The notes under the pieces were generated by a model. That model was given only the letters and a program-made list of their open reading frames with translations, was not told the origin of the DNA and did not search any database. DNA of 64,000 nt from Fulvitalea axinellae (lineage in GTDB: Bacteria; Bacteroidota; Bacteroidia; Cytophagales; Cyclobacteriaceae), in NCBI RefSeq assembly GCF_036492835.1, contig NZ_AP025317.1, positions 186,001 to 250,000 on the forward strand, written 5' to 3'. How positions within the stretch are numbered: the stretch's first letter is position 1; every line of letters starts with the position of its first letter. The position numbers and the translations under genes were made by a program. Below are positions 26,836-36,484 of this stretch, piece after piece.

Positions 26836-27382
26836 AAAAGAACAAGGGATTCTGAAACGGTAAGTACCCTATTATTAAAAACACATACAAACCATCGGAG
26901 AGTTATTTACATTTCTTTTAGTAGATATTATTACATGAATAATACATATAATCTTATTATAAGCACACCTGAGTTAAATAAAGAATATTTTTTAATTGAT
27001 TTTTAAAAATCATAAATGTAGTTAGGAATAAAACTACATATCCGAAAAAGAGAAAATGACACCACTGGGATCATATAACTTGATCATATCCATCGAAACA
27101 AAGAATGGAAACCCAAACCAATACAGCTAAACACACAGAGAGAGAAACAATTCGTTAAAAGGCCTGTGAATAAGCAATAAAGGATACGTAAAAAGTTATG
27201 AGTTTATAACAAAATCAGGATAAGCGTTGGGTTGGAGCATATTCGCCGATTTTGATTTTCTTTAATTGCGCTCAAGAGGTCACTTACGCTTAGTTGGGAG
27301 CTCCAAATACCCATAAAGCGCTAGGCTGAGGCCTAACACCAGCCCTATTATTTCTGAACCCGTTACGCACTCTTAGGATTAC

Positions 27383-27420
27383 CCTTGTTTGTAACCGTCT
27401 TGGTTTTCTGTTGTTGATAC
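27383..27420. repeat. Dispersed repeat module 1, copy A
   Basis: Contains TTGTTTGTAACCGTCTTGG and a T-rich tail. It is similar over about 37 bases to 55385-55421, where the core GTAACCGTCTTG is identical. Confidence 0.5.
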
Positions 27421-28014
27421 GGATGTTTCTTTGGCCGGCGTTGACAGGGCGAGCCCAGTCCCTATATTTGATCTGTTTTGTGACTGTACGCATGGTGAGA
27501 GAAGGCATGCCATTTCTCCGGTTGTTTCGACTTGCGGTCGAATTTTCACTGATCTAATTCGTTTTCTGGATAAATAAAATGGCCAAATTATACCTTTTGT
27601 GACCTTAGTGTACCCTTACATACCCTACGGGTATCTTTTTATAGGTTTTTCGGGTATATAGCAGTATAAAACAAATCCGAAAGGCCAATATGGTCAGTAT
27701 GACGATAACTGTGGTCTATCGGACCGGGACACGTAAGGTTTGGGCCGTTTCCGCATGGAAATCGGTCTTTTTTATAGCCTAGTGGGAAATGCCCAAAGTA
27801 TCATTATCCCATCTTCATCCGTGGCTTATCCCATCTTGATCCCATCATGAAAGGCGGGGGAGAATGGCTGGTAAGGTTTCGGCGGTTTTTGCGGAAAAAG
27901 GTTAATGCATAACGAAATCAGAACGCCTAAAACCATAGTGTAGAGCTAGAGGTTATTCACTTCCTTTGTTTATTCTCACCAGTGTTTATGAAAACGCTTC
28001 GCTTTGTTCTAGCA

Positions 28015-28045
28015 CTTGTAGGAGCGAGCGTGACGTTCGTCCCAG
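28015..28045. repeat. REP-like hairpin repeat, copy A
   Basis: CTTGTAGGAGCGAGCGTGAC and the following CGTTCGTCC form a stem of nine pairs (one G-T, one bulge) with loop TGA. Twenty-five of 31 bases match the copy at 55295-55325. Confidence 0.6.
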
Positions 28046-28290
28046 CTCACTTTTTTCTTCTATTTACCCTGAATTGGTTATGCACTCAAAAGTTATTGAT
28101 GACAATCAAATTCAACACCGATCCGCCTAGTTCCCTAACTGGAAAATACACGGCCTATTTTCACCCGCAAGCGGGACATGAGTATTGCTCGATGTAAACC
28201 CTTTTAACTCTTTTTAACTTCAATTAAGAAAAAATAATCATTGATATATCGTTATTTCATTGAGTTAAAATTAATACAAATCCTGATATT

Positions 28291-29313
28291 ATGAAGTATT
28301 TGCATTTAATGATCCTTTCTATTTTTTTAAATTTCTCTTGCCAAAAAAACAACAAAAACCTCCATCTTAACTTAACCGAAGAGGAAATTCCGTTGGGTGA
28401 AAAACTTACAGAGACACCCATAAAAACGAAAGATGACTTAAGCGTTATACGGACAGCAATTAGGGGCTCTTCATTGATTGCCCAAAACCAACATCCAGAA
28501 CACGACCTGCTAACCATTTTCGATATAAACACCCTTCAGCTTAAAGGAAAAATCCTCCGTCAAGGTAAAAAGCATAATAGTGCGGAACTCTTTGAGATGA
28601 GTGATAATCAAGTAGGTCTATTTGATAAGGATCGAAAAAAGATTGGCGTTTTCCGTGTAAACGAAAATCGTTCCCTCAACAAAATCGATGAAAAATATAG
28701 CAAAGACCTAAAAACCTGTCCTATCGATTGCGGAGACTCATTTATCTATACCAGGTACTCCCGTAACGATAAAGGCCAAAGATGGAAAGAGATAGTAAAA
28801 CTACCTAAGGACAATGGAGAAGCTAAAGTCATCTACGATTTTCCGGATTTCAAATATAAGCCTACAAAAGAGTACTATTGCCTTTACAAGGTAAACAAGG
28901 ATGCTCAGCGTATCGCAATCGCATATACAGGTCATAGACGCATCGATATCATAGATTTCAAGGGCAATCTAATCCGGAAAATCACCGTTAGCCCCGACGC
29001 TCAACTAGAGGGGGAAAATAAGGATTCAAAGAAACCACAAAATAGAATAATTGAATACAGCGACTTGCGGGCTAACTCCAAATATATAATCACCAAATAT
29101 TCAGGGGGGGCGGTTTTTAACAGAAATACCAAAGCCAAGGAGCTATTCGAAGTATATGACTGGGACGGTAACCCTATCAAGCGTTTTAAAACAAACAACT
29201 CTTTTCTTCGATTCAGAATTTTACCGTCAGCAGAGGATTCTATCAAACTGCTAGGAATACTGGCTTGGGATTACAGTCTCGCAACATTTGTAGTGCTGAA
29301 AGCAAGAGTTTAA
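28291..29313 (+). CDS. Lipoprotein with six-bladed TolB-like propeller, BF3164-like
   Basis: Lipoprotein of 340 residues; signal peptide ends at Cys17 in LNFSCQKN. The sequence shows propeller-style repeats: LLTIFDINTLQLKGKIL at about 71-87, KIGVFRVNENRSLNKID, and RRIDIIDFKGNLIRKITV. This fits the BF3164-type/TolB-like family of Bacteroidota lipoproteins of unknown function. The gene is AT-rich compared with the replicon genes further right and stands alone, followed by a terminator. Confidence 0.7.
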   Translation: MKYLHLMILSIFLNFSCQKNNKNLHLNLTEEEIPLGEKLTETPIKTKDDLSVIRTAIRGSSLIAQNQHPEHDLLTIFDINTLQLKGKILRQGKKHNSAELFEMSDNQVGLFDKDRKKIGVFRVNENRSLNKIDEKYSKDLKTCPIDCGDSFIYTRYSRNDKGQRWKEIVKLPKDNGEAKVIYDFPDFKYKPTKEYYCLYKVNKDAQRIAIAYTGHRRIDIIDFKGNLIRKITVSPDAQLEGENKDSKKPQNRIIEYSDLRANSKYIITKYSGGAVFNRNTKAKELFEVYDWDGNPIKRFKTNNSFLRFRILPSAEDSIKLLGILAWDYSLATFVVLKARV

Positions 29314-29333
29314 ACATTTTGGTATGCCACTTT

Positions 29334-29362
29334 GAAAAAAGGACGCTTAGCGCCCTTTTTTC
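29334..29362 (+). terminator. Terminator after the BF3164-like gene
   Basis: GGACGC-TTA-GCGCCC stem with one mismatch, flanked by six A and six T. Confidence 0.75.
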
Positions 29363-29507
29363 TTTTGCTGAAATTGACATCTTCGACCACTACTGATTTC
29401 TTATTTTAAAGTTTTTCAGTAAGCCTTAAAGCCGGTATTCAAGTCCAAATAATAGCGTGAGACTCTAATATCACTTCATTATATAATGATATTAATAAAC
29501 CAAGAAA

Positions 29508-31595
29508 TCACCATGGATGCACAGCCTTATATCTATTATTAGCATCCACCCCATAAACCTCCATGCTAGTGATATTAATCTCTATTCCGTCAGGAATTTC
29601 AATGTCCTCATTTGAGTAAAACACAATCCTATTGCCTGTCACTTTCCATAAGTTAGAGGGTAAACCAGAAACTGTTAAAAACGAGCTGTTTTTAGTCGGT
29701 CTATTGAACAATTCGGGACCATTAATTGAAAAATGAGAAAAATTATATTTTTTACGATTAAACAAATCACTTAATAGAGAAAGAGAAGCCGCCGGTTGAA
29801 CGATACTCGTAAGACCAGATTTAAAGCCCATATCCAACACCGCTTCATACTTGTACACCTTAGACTCCATATTGGAGAGCTGAGCTGGTTTATTAATTTT
29901 TTCTTTAACCCAATCTGTAGCACGTATCTTTACCCTCTTTGAACTCCTTTTAGGTCGAAATGTGGTGGCTTGGTAAAGCAACTTATCCAATGTATTCCCT
30001 CCATAGTCAACTACATCAATCAGTTCAACCTTTAGATCTGTCAACGTCCTATTATTCGACCTAAACTTTTCATAAGGGATAGTAAACGTGAACTTTTCCT
30101 CATCATAAAACTCTAAAAGATCTTTCGTTGGAAAATATTTATCTCCTGCTTCGGAATATGAGATTTTTACTACTCCCCTTTTAAAGCTAATAGGTTCAGA
30201 AAACTCTAGAGTGATGTTATCAAATATTTTTACAATCTCTCCTGACTTCAGATCATGGTTATCATCACTGGGAGTCATTTTAAGTGTGGGACTTTTCCCA
30301 TCCTTATCGACAGAGAAATCTAAATCGCTAAATTTAACGGGTCCCTCACTTACATACTGTGGTGATTTTCCCGGCAAAGTATAATAAGGTATTTTACTTG
30401 TCAATTTTCCTGGATGATTAACCTCCATTAGAAATTCACCGCTGTAGTCTCCCCTATTTAAAATTATTTCACTGCCTTCTTGTATAAACTTTGTGACCTT
30501 TGGAATATTCGATATCTCTTTCGAGAACAAGGTAGTATTCTCTTGATTTATCCGTTTATCAGAAATGGTCTGTGCCATATGGCCCGTTTTCGCATCCTTA
30601 ACGATCAACTCCATTCCCTGAGTATTTAAAACCCCACTCAGTTGGCATTTAAAAGTAAACTGATCTTTCTTTAGAAACTGTGTGTAATTTAATACCCGAA
30701 GATCACTTGCCCTTAAAATGTTTAGGTGCCAGTCTAACGCTATCTTTTCATTTAAAACCTTTCCATCCGATCCCTTAACGTAAAATACTCCCGCAGGAAT
30801 ACTAAAACTGATTATACCGTCACCCTGATATTGCTCCACAAACTCACCGCTATAAGCTATGTATACTGAGAGCTTAGATGGTTGACTTGCGTCATATTCT
30901 AATATATGACTAAAGTTACCATCTCTATTATAAAGAAGATCTATCGGGTGGTTAACCGTTTTTTGAGTTAGATTACCCTCTAATTGTCTATTTTTTAAAA
31001 TGTTCTCACCAATATAAGACACTATCTCACGTGTCAAAGTCTTTTTTAATGCAGGATGAGTGCGTTTTAATATTTCATCACTTGTAAAAGTTAACGGCTG
31101 TATCGGGTGACTAAATGTTAAGTCCACCTTCAAATAACAAACCCCTTTCTCTGGTATTACAACCGTACTACCTGAAATTGGCTGTATATTCTTAATTTTC
31201 AAATCATTACCAACCTCTTCAGGATCCGCTATTTCTGTAATTTCAAAGTTTTTACTGAAAACAGCTTCCTTATTCTCTGAAGTCAATCTAACCTGATACT
31301 TGCCCAAATCTAAATCAGGAATATCAAATGTTAATGTATCTTGTTTTAAATCAGTAATTTCTACACCTTCATCACCAAAAAATAAACGTATTTTTGATTT
31401 TTCAGAACTCCAATTTTTCCCAATAACGGTAACCCCTGTTCCTTCTGGCCCTGATAAAGGCTTGATTTCCGAAATCGTAAGTTCAACACCACTATTAGGA
31501 TTCGTAGGATTGTCAGTATCAGTTTCTTTACTACATGAAGTAAATGATAAAATTACTAACACTAGTAAAAATTTAATTTTTCTTATCCCTCTCAT
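29508..31595 (-). CDS. Large IPT/TIG-domain lipoprotein of unknown function
   Basis: Lipoprotein of 695 residues with Cys21 in SFTSCSKETD. Residues about 38-122 form an IPT/TIG (Ig-like) domain: ISEIKPLSGPEGTGVTVIGK, FGDEGVEITDL and LGKYQVRLTSE. The remaining roughly 570 residues have beta-rich text with two segments that resemble Ig-like modules around PISFKRGVVKISYSEA but no catalytic motif I recognise. It is probably exported to the outer membrane. No operon partner is seen. IPT lipoproteins in Bacteroidota often bind glycans next to SusC/D pairs, but this gene is isolated, so no substrate can be proposed. Confidence 0.72.
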   Translation of the reverse strand: MRGIRKIKFLLVLVILSFTSCSKETDTDNPTNPNSGVELTISEIKPLSGPEGTGVTVIGKNWSSEKSKIRLFFGDEGVEITDLKQDTLTFDIPDLDLGKYQVRLTSENKEAVFSKNFEITEIADPEEVGNDLKIKNIQPISGSTVVIPEKGVCYLKVDLTFSHPIQPLTFTSDEILKRTHPALKKTLTREIVSYIGENILKNRQLEGNLTQKTVNHPIDLLYNRDGNFSHILEYDASQPSKLSVYIAYSGEFVEQYQGDGIISFSIPAGVFYVKGSDGKVLNEKIALDWHLNILRASDLRVLNYTQFLKKDQFTFKCQLSGVLNTQGMELIVKDAKTGHMAQTISDKRINQENTTLFSKEISNIPKVTKFIQEGSEIILNRGDYSGEFLMEVNHPGKLTSKIPYYTLPGKSPQYVSEGPVKFSDLDFSVDKDGKSPTLKMTPSDDNHDLKSGEIVKIFDNITLEFSEPISFKRGVVKISYSEAGDKYFPTKDLLEFYDEEKFTFTIPYEKFRSNNRTLTDLKVELIDVVDYGGNTLDKLLYQATTFRPKRSSKRVKIRATDWVKEKINKPAQLSNMESKVYKYEAVLDMGFKSGLTSIVQPAASLSLLSDLFNRKKYNFSHFSINGPELFNRPTKNSSFLTVSGLPSNLWKVTGNRIVFYSNEDIEIPDGIEINITSMEVYGVDANNRYKAVHPW

Positions 31596-32256
31596 AATTG
31601 TTTCAATAAATATGCTCGCATGGCAATATTAATTTTCTTTCATTTTTATAGAAAACCATTACTATTCATTGAGTAATCATGAGGGATGGTGAGGGATAAA
31701 TGAGGGTGAAAAACATTAATTCAAACAGATTTTTTCAACTCATGCTGATATATTCAATTTTGAAATCGTATGATTTATGATAAATAAGGCTTCATAAAAG
31801 TGTAGAAAACGATTAACACTTGATTTTAATTTTTCTAGAATTAAGAGTAAAAGCTTCTCAAACCCATGTATCGAGAAGTATCCCCTAACGAAGATTAGTT
31901 AGATCCATTTTGCTTTGAAAAAAGGGCGAAAATCACATCTGTTTTCATTTTTTATTATCGAAAAACAATTATCACCTAATTTTTTAATTGAAAAATGGTA
32001 TTATATGTTGATAATAGCTATTATTAGGATAATACATAATTTTTCAACTATTCATTTTTTTGATATGAGATACTCCACCCTGATTTTAACTCTACGATTG
32101 GGACGAAAACCAAATAAATAAATTCGAAAGCGATAAACTATGCCATCATTTGTTCTTCTCTCTTCAAATAAAAACAAGATCTGATTACTCGCTGTAGACC
32201 TGTCAAAGACCGAGCTGTTTGTTGAACTAAAAGAAGAACTATAAAACCAAAAAATT
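31596..32256. other. AT-rich non-coding region
   Basis: About 660 bases of very AT-rich sequence between two divergent lipoprotein genes. A small palindrome (TAATAGCTATTA) lies near 32010. The open frame at 31915-32121 looks composition-driven and is not called. Confidence 0.45.
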
Positions 32257-32916
32257 ATGCGTCCTACTAAAACAAAAGAAAGGGTAATAGGCCTAATATT
32301 GCTTTTGATAAACCTATTATATGCCTGTATCGGCTCAAAACCACAACAAAAGCCCATACCGCAAAAGATTTACGGCATAACAGAATATATCAACGACAGC
32401 CTTAGCGTAGAGCTAAACCTCAACGAATTCGATCATTTCGATTCGTTAGTTAAAAGGGTTGATCAGATTACTTGCTATGACAGTGTCCCTAAGATTTCTT
32501 TCCTTTATCAGGATACGTTAAGGAGCTTATACCTTGCGAATTACTGCAACGACGATACCTATTGCTACAGAAATCGTGATGTTATTTATATCTATCCAGA
32601 CTCCATTACAAAGTACAATTACGGCGCATTTCCATACGATAGCCTAGAAAGGTTAATCAGAAAAGATTACGAGAATTATGATAGGGACATGCGTTTTGCG
32701 GTATCCCCTTTTAAAATGCATATGCGATTAACCGATTTTCATCAACCTAAAAAGACTCTGCCTCCTGTATTGTCAAAAATATTCAAAGCATACAAGTCGG
32801 TAACCGGTAAAAGCAATATGGCGATCATATTATATGAAGTCCCTTCATTTGATCCTAAGACCGATAAAGTACCTTTAGAAGAAGATATCGAAGCAGAAAT
32901 TGACAGCCTATTTTAA
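32257..32916 (+). CDS. Hypothetical lipoprotein
   Basis: Protein of 219 residues, not recognised. The N-terminus is basic, followed by a hydrophobic stretch ending at Cys24 in LLYACIGSK, so an outer- or inner-membrane lipoprotein is likely. The mature part is rich in Asp, Tyr and Lys with NYCNDDTYCYRNRD (two or three Cys that could form a disulfide) and no known motif. It converges on the AlkD-like gene with only 15 bases between stops. Confidence 0.6.
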   Translation: MRPTKTKERVIGLILLLINLLYACIGSKPQQKPIPQKIYGITEYINDSLSVELNLNEFDHFDSLVKRVDQITCYDSVPKISFLYQDTLRSLYLANYCNDDTYCYRNRDVIYIYPDSITKYNYGAFPYDSLERLIRKDYENYDRDMRFAVSPFKMHMRLTDFHQPKKTLPPVLSKIFKAYKSVTGKSNMAIILYEVPSFDPKTDKVPLEEDIEAEIDSLF

Positions 32917-32931
32917 CGTCGTGGCCTACTC

Positions 32932-33600
32932 CTACAGAATAATCCTCAAAGCCTCCCTCCTACTCAACGGACTCAGCTTATGTTTGTCTGCAAAATCCAA
33001 TACCCATTGCGGGTTCGTTTTGCCGTATTCACGCAAAATCCAACCGATGGCTTTATTTATAAAGAATTCATTTCCTGCTAACAGTATCTCGATTGTCGCC
33101 GTCAGTAATTCGGTATCCAAATCGGATTTGTATTTAAGCTGAAAGAGCAACGCGCTTCGCTGTAACCAGATATTTCCGGAATCCAGCCAACGTTGGACCA
33201 AGCGCTCCCTTTCGTCGGGGTATTTACGGAAATAATTCCCGACAAGGTTACTGGCGATAAAATCCACCGAATCCCACCACGATTTCTCCGTTATCATATA
33301 CTCGTACAACTTGATATCGTCAAGGGAGATTTGACTTCTGTATCGAAACGCCAACTCCTGTGCGAAGTACTGCAATTCCCGTTGGTCTTTTTGCCAAAGC
33401 TCCTTTATATAGGCGTAGGCGTCCCCTTTTGACGGCAATGCGGTTTTCTGCAAAAATGGTTTCTGTATCTCTCTACGTTCGGTAGAAGCTAACCCGAAGA
33501 ACTCGAACCGGTTTTTCATATAAGACTTTTGCCCTTCCGCTCTTTCCGGATTCGCCCGGGCTCCCATCGCCTTCTCTATCGATTGTGTATATTCCTTCAT
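32932..33600 (-). CDS. AlkD-like DNA alkylation repair protein
   Basis: HEAT-repeat protein of 222 residues of the AlkC/AlkD-type DNA glycosylase family that removes bulky or charged alkylated bases. The start at ATG 33600 (MKEYTQSIEKAM) is preferred over an upstream frame extension. Family text includes YMKNRFEFFGLASTERREI, WQKDQRELQYFAQEL, MITEKSWWDSVDFIASNLVG (Trp and Asp of the active-site region) and FINKAIGWILREYGKTNPQW near the C-terminus. No signal peptide. A copy of the 130-bp dispersed repeat lies 61 bp upstream of this start. Confidence 0.88.
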   Translation of the reverse strand: MKEYTQSIEKAMGARANPERAEGQKSYMKNRFEFFGLASTERREIQKPFLQKTALPSKGDAYAYIKELWQKDQRELQYFAQELAFRYRSQISLDDIKLYEYMITEKSWWDSVDFIASNLVGNYFRKYPDERERLVQRWLDSGNIWLQRSALLFQLKYKSDLDTELLTATIEILLAGNEFFINKAIGWILREYGKTNPQWVLDFADKHKLSPLSRREALRIIL

Positions 33601-33660
33601 AAAAACATCGCTTTCCGTAAGTTCATTCACAAAATACCAATCCCTAAAAGCTATCCGAAA

Positions 33661-33777
33661 TAAGTAGTACAAAGTAAATGGTAAAGCGTAAAGAGACTGC
33701 TCGAGGATGATCTAAAATAAACCAACAAGTTAACCCTTTAGCTCCCGAAGCATAAGCTATTTTACTGGATGGGCTTA
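33661..33777 (+). repeat. 130-bp MITE-like repeat, copy A (117 bp)
   Basis: Begins TAAGTAGTACAAAGTAAATG and ends CTATTTTACTGGATGGGCTTA's equivalent of the other copies; the first about 40 and last about 25 bases match copies B and C, while the centre is shorter. The ends are imperfect inverted repeats (TAAGTA...AGTAAAT against ATTTTACT...CTTA). Confidence 0.8.
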
Positions 33778-33865
33778 TATCACATAGGTTTTCATTCTCG
33801 CCTAATTCCAAACCTCCGCCCCACTCTGCGGTTAACTTTTCAGTGTTGAACCAAAAGGGATTGTG

Positions 33866-34234
33866 ATGAGGAAATTGTGGCTGTTGGTTTTTGCCGTTAT
33901 TTTGGCTTTACCAATTTCGTCCTGCAAAAAGACTACGGACGATATTACCGATTGTTTGGTAGCGGATTTCGGAGCCAACTTTGAATGGGAGGTTACCGGA
34001 TCTTCCGTACCGATTACTGTAGACTTCAGGTATACTTCCAACGTAAGTCCAAACATTATTTCCTATACATGGAAGTTTGGGGACGGAACAGCGGACGGAA
34101 GTGGAGAAAAAGTAACTCACGAGTACGCCAAAGCGGGCATTTACCAAGTAACGCTGTATGTAAAAGGTAAGCTGGACAATGGTGACGAATGTACCAAGTC
34201 AATGACCAAAGACGTAACGGTACAGCCCAAATAA
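33866..34234 (+). CDS. Small PKD-domain lipoprotein
   Basis: Protein of 122 residues. The signal peptide ends at Cys20 (PISSCKKTTD). The rest is a single PKD domain, seen from YTWKFGDGTADGSGE with the following VTHEYAKAGIYQVTLYV. PKD domains are Ig-like folds used in surface proteins for adhesion or glycan contact. The ATG at 33866 is chosen rather than the adjacent GTG at 33863; an AAAAGGGA stretch is 8 bases upstream. It is a single-gene unit closed by a terminator. Confidence 0.82.
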   Translation: MRKLWLLVFAVILALPISSCKKTTDDITDCLVADFGANFEWEVTGSSVPITVDFRYTSNVSPNIISYTWKFGDGTADGSGEKVTHEYAKAGIYQVTLYVKGKLDNGDECTKSMTKDVTVQPK

Positions 34235-34286
34235 GGATACTTCTGAACCTGTAGGCTATACCGTAGTATCTTCGGTTAGATACAGA

Positions 34287-34320
34287 AAAGGCGAAAACGG
34301 AATCCTGTTTTCGCCTTTTT
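34287..34320. terminator. Bidirectional terminator, PKD lipoprotein / DPP III
   Basis: AAGGCGAAAAC pairs with GTTTTCGCCTT around CGGAATCCT-type loop, with A- and T-runs outside. It serves both convergent genes. Confidence 0.88.
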
Positions 34321-34341
34321 AATATTATATGCCAAAGCTTA

Positions 34342-36417
34342 TTAGTTCACGTTCGGCAAGAATGAGTAATCTTTACCGTATTTCATCATTTGCTTGGCAA
34401 AATCTGTCGGGTAAGAGACTTTTACGTCCTTGATCTCACCGTTGTCGCCTACTACAGGTGTGTATTCCGGCTGGATAAAGCCTGAGTACGGAGCCGAATC
34501 AAACTGGGCGTAGCGTGATACCACCTCTTTGTGCAGTTCCGGATCCACTTTTACACCGTAAGTTTCCATCAAACGACGGGCCTCATCATAATCTCCCTCA
34601 GACTTGATACGCTGCAACTCGCGGAGCAAGTCGCCGAAGAGGCCACGGAGCTTTTCGTAATCGCGGATAACGAAGAAGGTTTTGCCGTCTTTTACCACTT
34701 TCTCGATCACGTTCTCCTTCTGCCCTTTTTCGTAGCACCAGCGGGCCACCAAAGCGCGGTTACGCATATGCGCTTCCTCGATGATCTCTCCCGGCTCCAG
34801 ACGACGGAGCTGCAACATCATACCGTTACGGATATAGCCTTCGTACTGGGCCTTGGCTACGTCCAGAGAAGGCATAATGCCCATATCCACGAGCTTCTGG
34901 TCCATAATGAAGTACAAGCCCACCAAGTCGGCACGGCCTTCCTCAATAGCCGAAGCGTAGCTTTTCAGAGTCTCTTTCGGTGTGCCAATGCCTTTGTTCA
35001 GCTTACCCGAAGCGTGACCGATTACTTCATGCAAAGCGGTGTGCAACTTTCCGGACAATACACCGTGCTTTTTGGCTCTAGCCACTTCCTCATCTGTAAA
35101 GCAGAATTCCTTGAGCGTAGAGCCTCCCGAGGCTGCGTTGTAAGCGTCTTTGATATTACCCAAGGATACCGACTTGGAGCCGTGCTCGGCGCGAATCCAG
35201 TTCGAGTTAGGCAAGTTAATGCCGATTGGCGTAGAAGGAGTAGCGTCGCCACCTTCTATCACTACGGTCACCACTTTGTAAGAAACCCCTTTTACGTTTT
35301 TCTTCTTGTGCTCGTCCATAATCGGCGAGTGGTCTTCGAACCACTGCGCTTCTTTGGCTACGGATTCCAAACGCGCAGAAGCCTCAAGGTCTTTCATCTG
35401 TACCACAGACTCAAAAGCGCCCTTATAGCCCATAGCGTCACCATACACTTCGATAAAGCCATTGATGGCATCGTAATTCGTATTGGTGTCTTTTACCCAC
35501 TCTATGCAATACTCGTCGAATTTCTTCAAGTCGCCGGTCTTGTAATAGTCGATGAGCAAGCCGAGGGTCTTCTGCTGTTGGGCGTCTTGGCTCACTCCCT
35601 TCGCTTTCTCAAGCCAGTAAACGATTTTCTCGATAGCGTCCGAGTACATGCCTCCCACTTTGTAGACTTTCTCGATCACTTTACCGTTTTCCTTAATCAC
35701 CTTCGAGTTCAGGCCGTACATCACCGGATGGTGGGTAGACTTGTCTTTGATCGACTCGTAATAGGCTTCGGCTTCGGCTTGGCTTACGTTTTCGTAAAGG
35801 TTATTGGCCGAGGCTTTCAGCAAGTCCTTGTCCGGATCAAGGCTTACCTTCTTTGGAGCAACGCTGGCGTCGGTAATGATCGGCGAGATGAATTTCACAA
35901 AATCCTTTACAGACTGGCCTTCGGCCAATGGCAATTTGGCTTTGTCAGCCCCTTCGATCAGCGTTGCCAAAAAATCGGAGCTGAATTTCGGAAGGATTTT
36001 GTTGTTCGAATAATGGTGGTGGATACCGTTAGAGAACCAAACCCTCTTGGCATATACCATAAAGTCGGCGAAATCTTTGGCCGAGCGGTCGCCTTTGTAT
36101 GTGTCCACAATGGCTTCGATGGTACGACGGACAGTCAAGTTGTACTTGTAGTTCTGGTCCCAGATAATGTCACGTCCGCTAAGGGCTGCCTGTGACATGT
36201 AGTACAGAAATTCCTTGTCCTTGGCATCGAGTTGGTCGAAGCCGGGCACCTGATAACGGAGAATCTGAAGATCGGCGAAACGGTCGGCCTTAACTTGGAA
36301 AGCCGTGGCCACTTCCTTGGCTACAGAAGCCTCTTTTTTCTCCTGATTCGGCTGGCAAGCCATCGTGGCCGAGGCCAGTACGCCGGCCGAAAGAAGCCAT
36401 TTGGCAATATTATTCAT
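34342..36417 (-). CDS. Dipeptidyl-peptidase III family zinc metallopeptidase (M49), lipoprotein
   Basis: Zinc peptidase of 691 residues. The start at ATG 36417 gives a lipoprotein signal with Cys in SATMACQPNQ. The zinc site is HEVIGH at residues 463-468, the M49-specific six-residue form of HExxH, and the third ligand motif is EEGRAD at 492-497. The order and spacing match DPP III enzymes, which remove dipeptides from peptide N-termini. Many family members are cytosolic; the lipoprotein signal implies an envelope location here. It lies directly downstream of parB but is separated from it by a terminator. Confidence 0.93.
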   Translation of the reverse strand: MNNIAKWLLSAGVLASATMACQPNQEKKEASVAKEVATAFQVKADRFADLQILRYQVPGFDQLDAKDKEFLYYMSQAALSGRDIIWDQNYKYNLTVRRTIEAIVDTYKGDRSAKDFADFMVYAKRVWFSNGIHHHYSNNKILPKFSSDFLATLIEGADKAKLPLAEGQSVKDFVKFISPIITDASVAPKKVSLDPDKDLLKASANNLYENVSQAEAEAYYESIKDKSTHHPVMYGLNSKVIKENGKVIEKVYKVGGMYSDAIEKIVYWLEKAKGVSQDAQQQKTLGLLIDYYKTGDLKKFDEYCIEWVKDTNTNYDAINGFIEVYGDAMGYKGAFESVVQMKDLEASARLESVAKEAQWFEDHSPIMDEHKKKNVKGVSYKVVTVVIEGGDATPSTPIGINLPNSNWIRAEHGSKSVSLGNIKDAYNAASGGSTLKEFCFTDEEVARAKKHGVLSGKLHTALHEVIGHASGKLNKGIGTPKETLKSYASAIEEGRADLVGLYFIMDQKLVDMGIMPSLDVAKAQYEGYIRNGMMLQLRRLEPGEIIEEAHMRNRALVARWCYEKGQKENVIEKVVKDGKTFFVIRDYEKLRGLFGDLLRELQRIKSEGDYDEARRLMETYGVKVDPELHKEVVSRYAQFDSAPYSGFIQPEYTPVVGDNGEIKDVKVSYPTDFAKQMMKYGKDYSFLPNVN

Positions 36418-36437
36418 GTTAGACAATTTGTTTGTGT

Positions 36438-36474
36438 AAAAAAGCGAGAAGGAAACTGTATTTCCCCTTCTCGT
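36438..36474 (-). terminator. Terminator of the parA-parB operon
   Basis: ACGAGAAGG...CCTTCTCGC hairpin followed by six T on the minus strand, just past the parB stop. Confidence 0.85.
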
Positions 36475-36484
36475 TGTCATTTTC

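Larger units (their letters stand above)
26836..28290. other. 1.45-kb non-coding region with repeat modules and hairpins
   Basis: No convincing gene. The promoter of the six-gene adhesin operon should lie at the left end, but no clear motif was found. It holds a small hairpin with T-run at 27619-27640, another at 27744-27773, a 17-bp direct repeat at 27804 and 27826 (TTATCCCATCTT, then C or G, then ATCC), and two modules also found at 55.3-55.4 kb. Two short open frames here (27290-27508 minus, very basic; 27982-28197 plus) run across these repeat modules and are rejected as genes. Confidence 0.5.

Noticed and set aside
27290-27508. 72-codon very basic minus-strand frame
   Set aside because: It runs through a dispersed repeat module, shows no domain, and its composition follows the DNA repeat.
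27982-28197. 71-codon plus-strand frame with a hydrophobic start
   Set aside because: It covers the REP-like hairpin and has no recognisable family; more likely chance.
34531-36195. 554-codon plus-strand frame
   Set aside because: Shadow of the DPP III gene, which carries HEVIGH and EEGRAD on the minus strand. Similar long shadows over the tricorn and sulfatase genes were dropped too.
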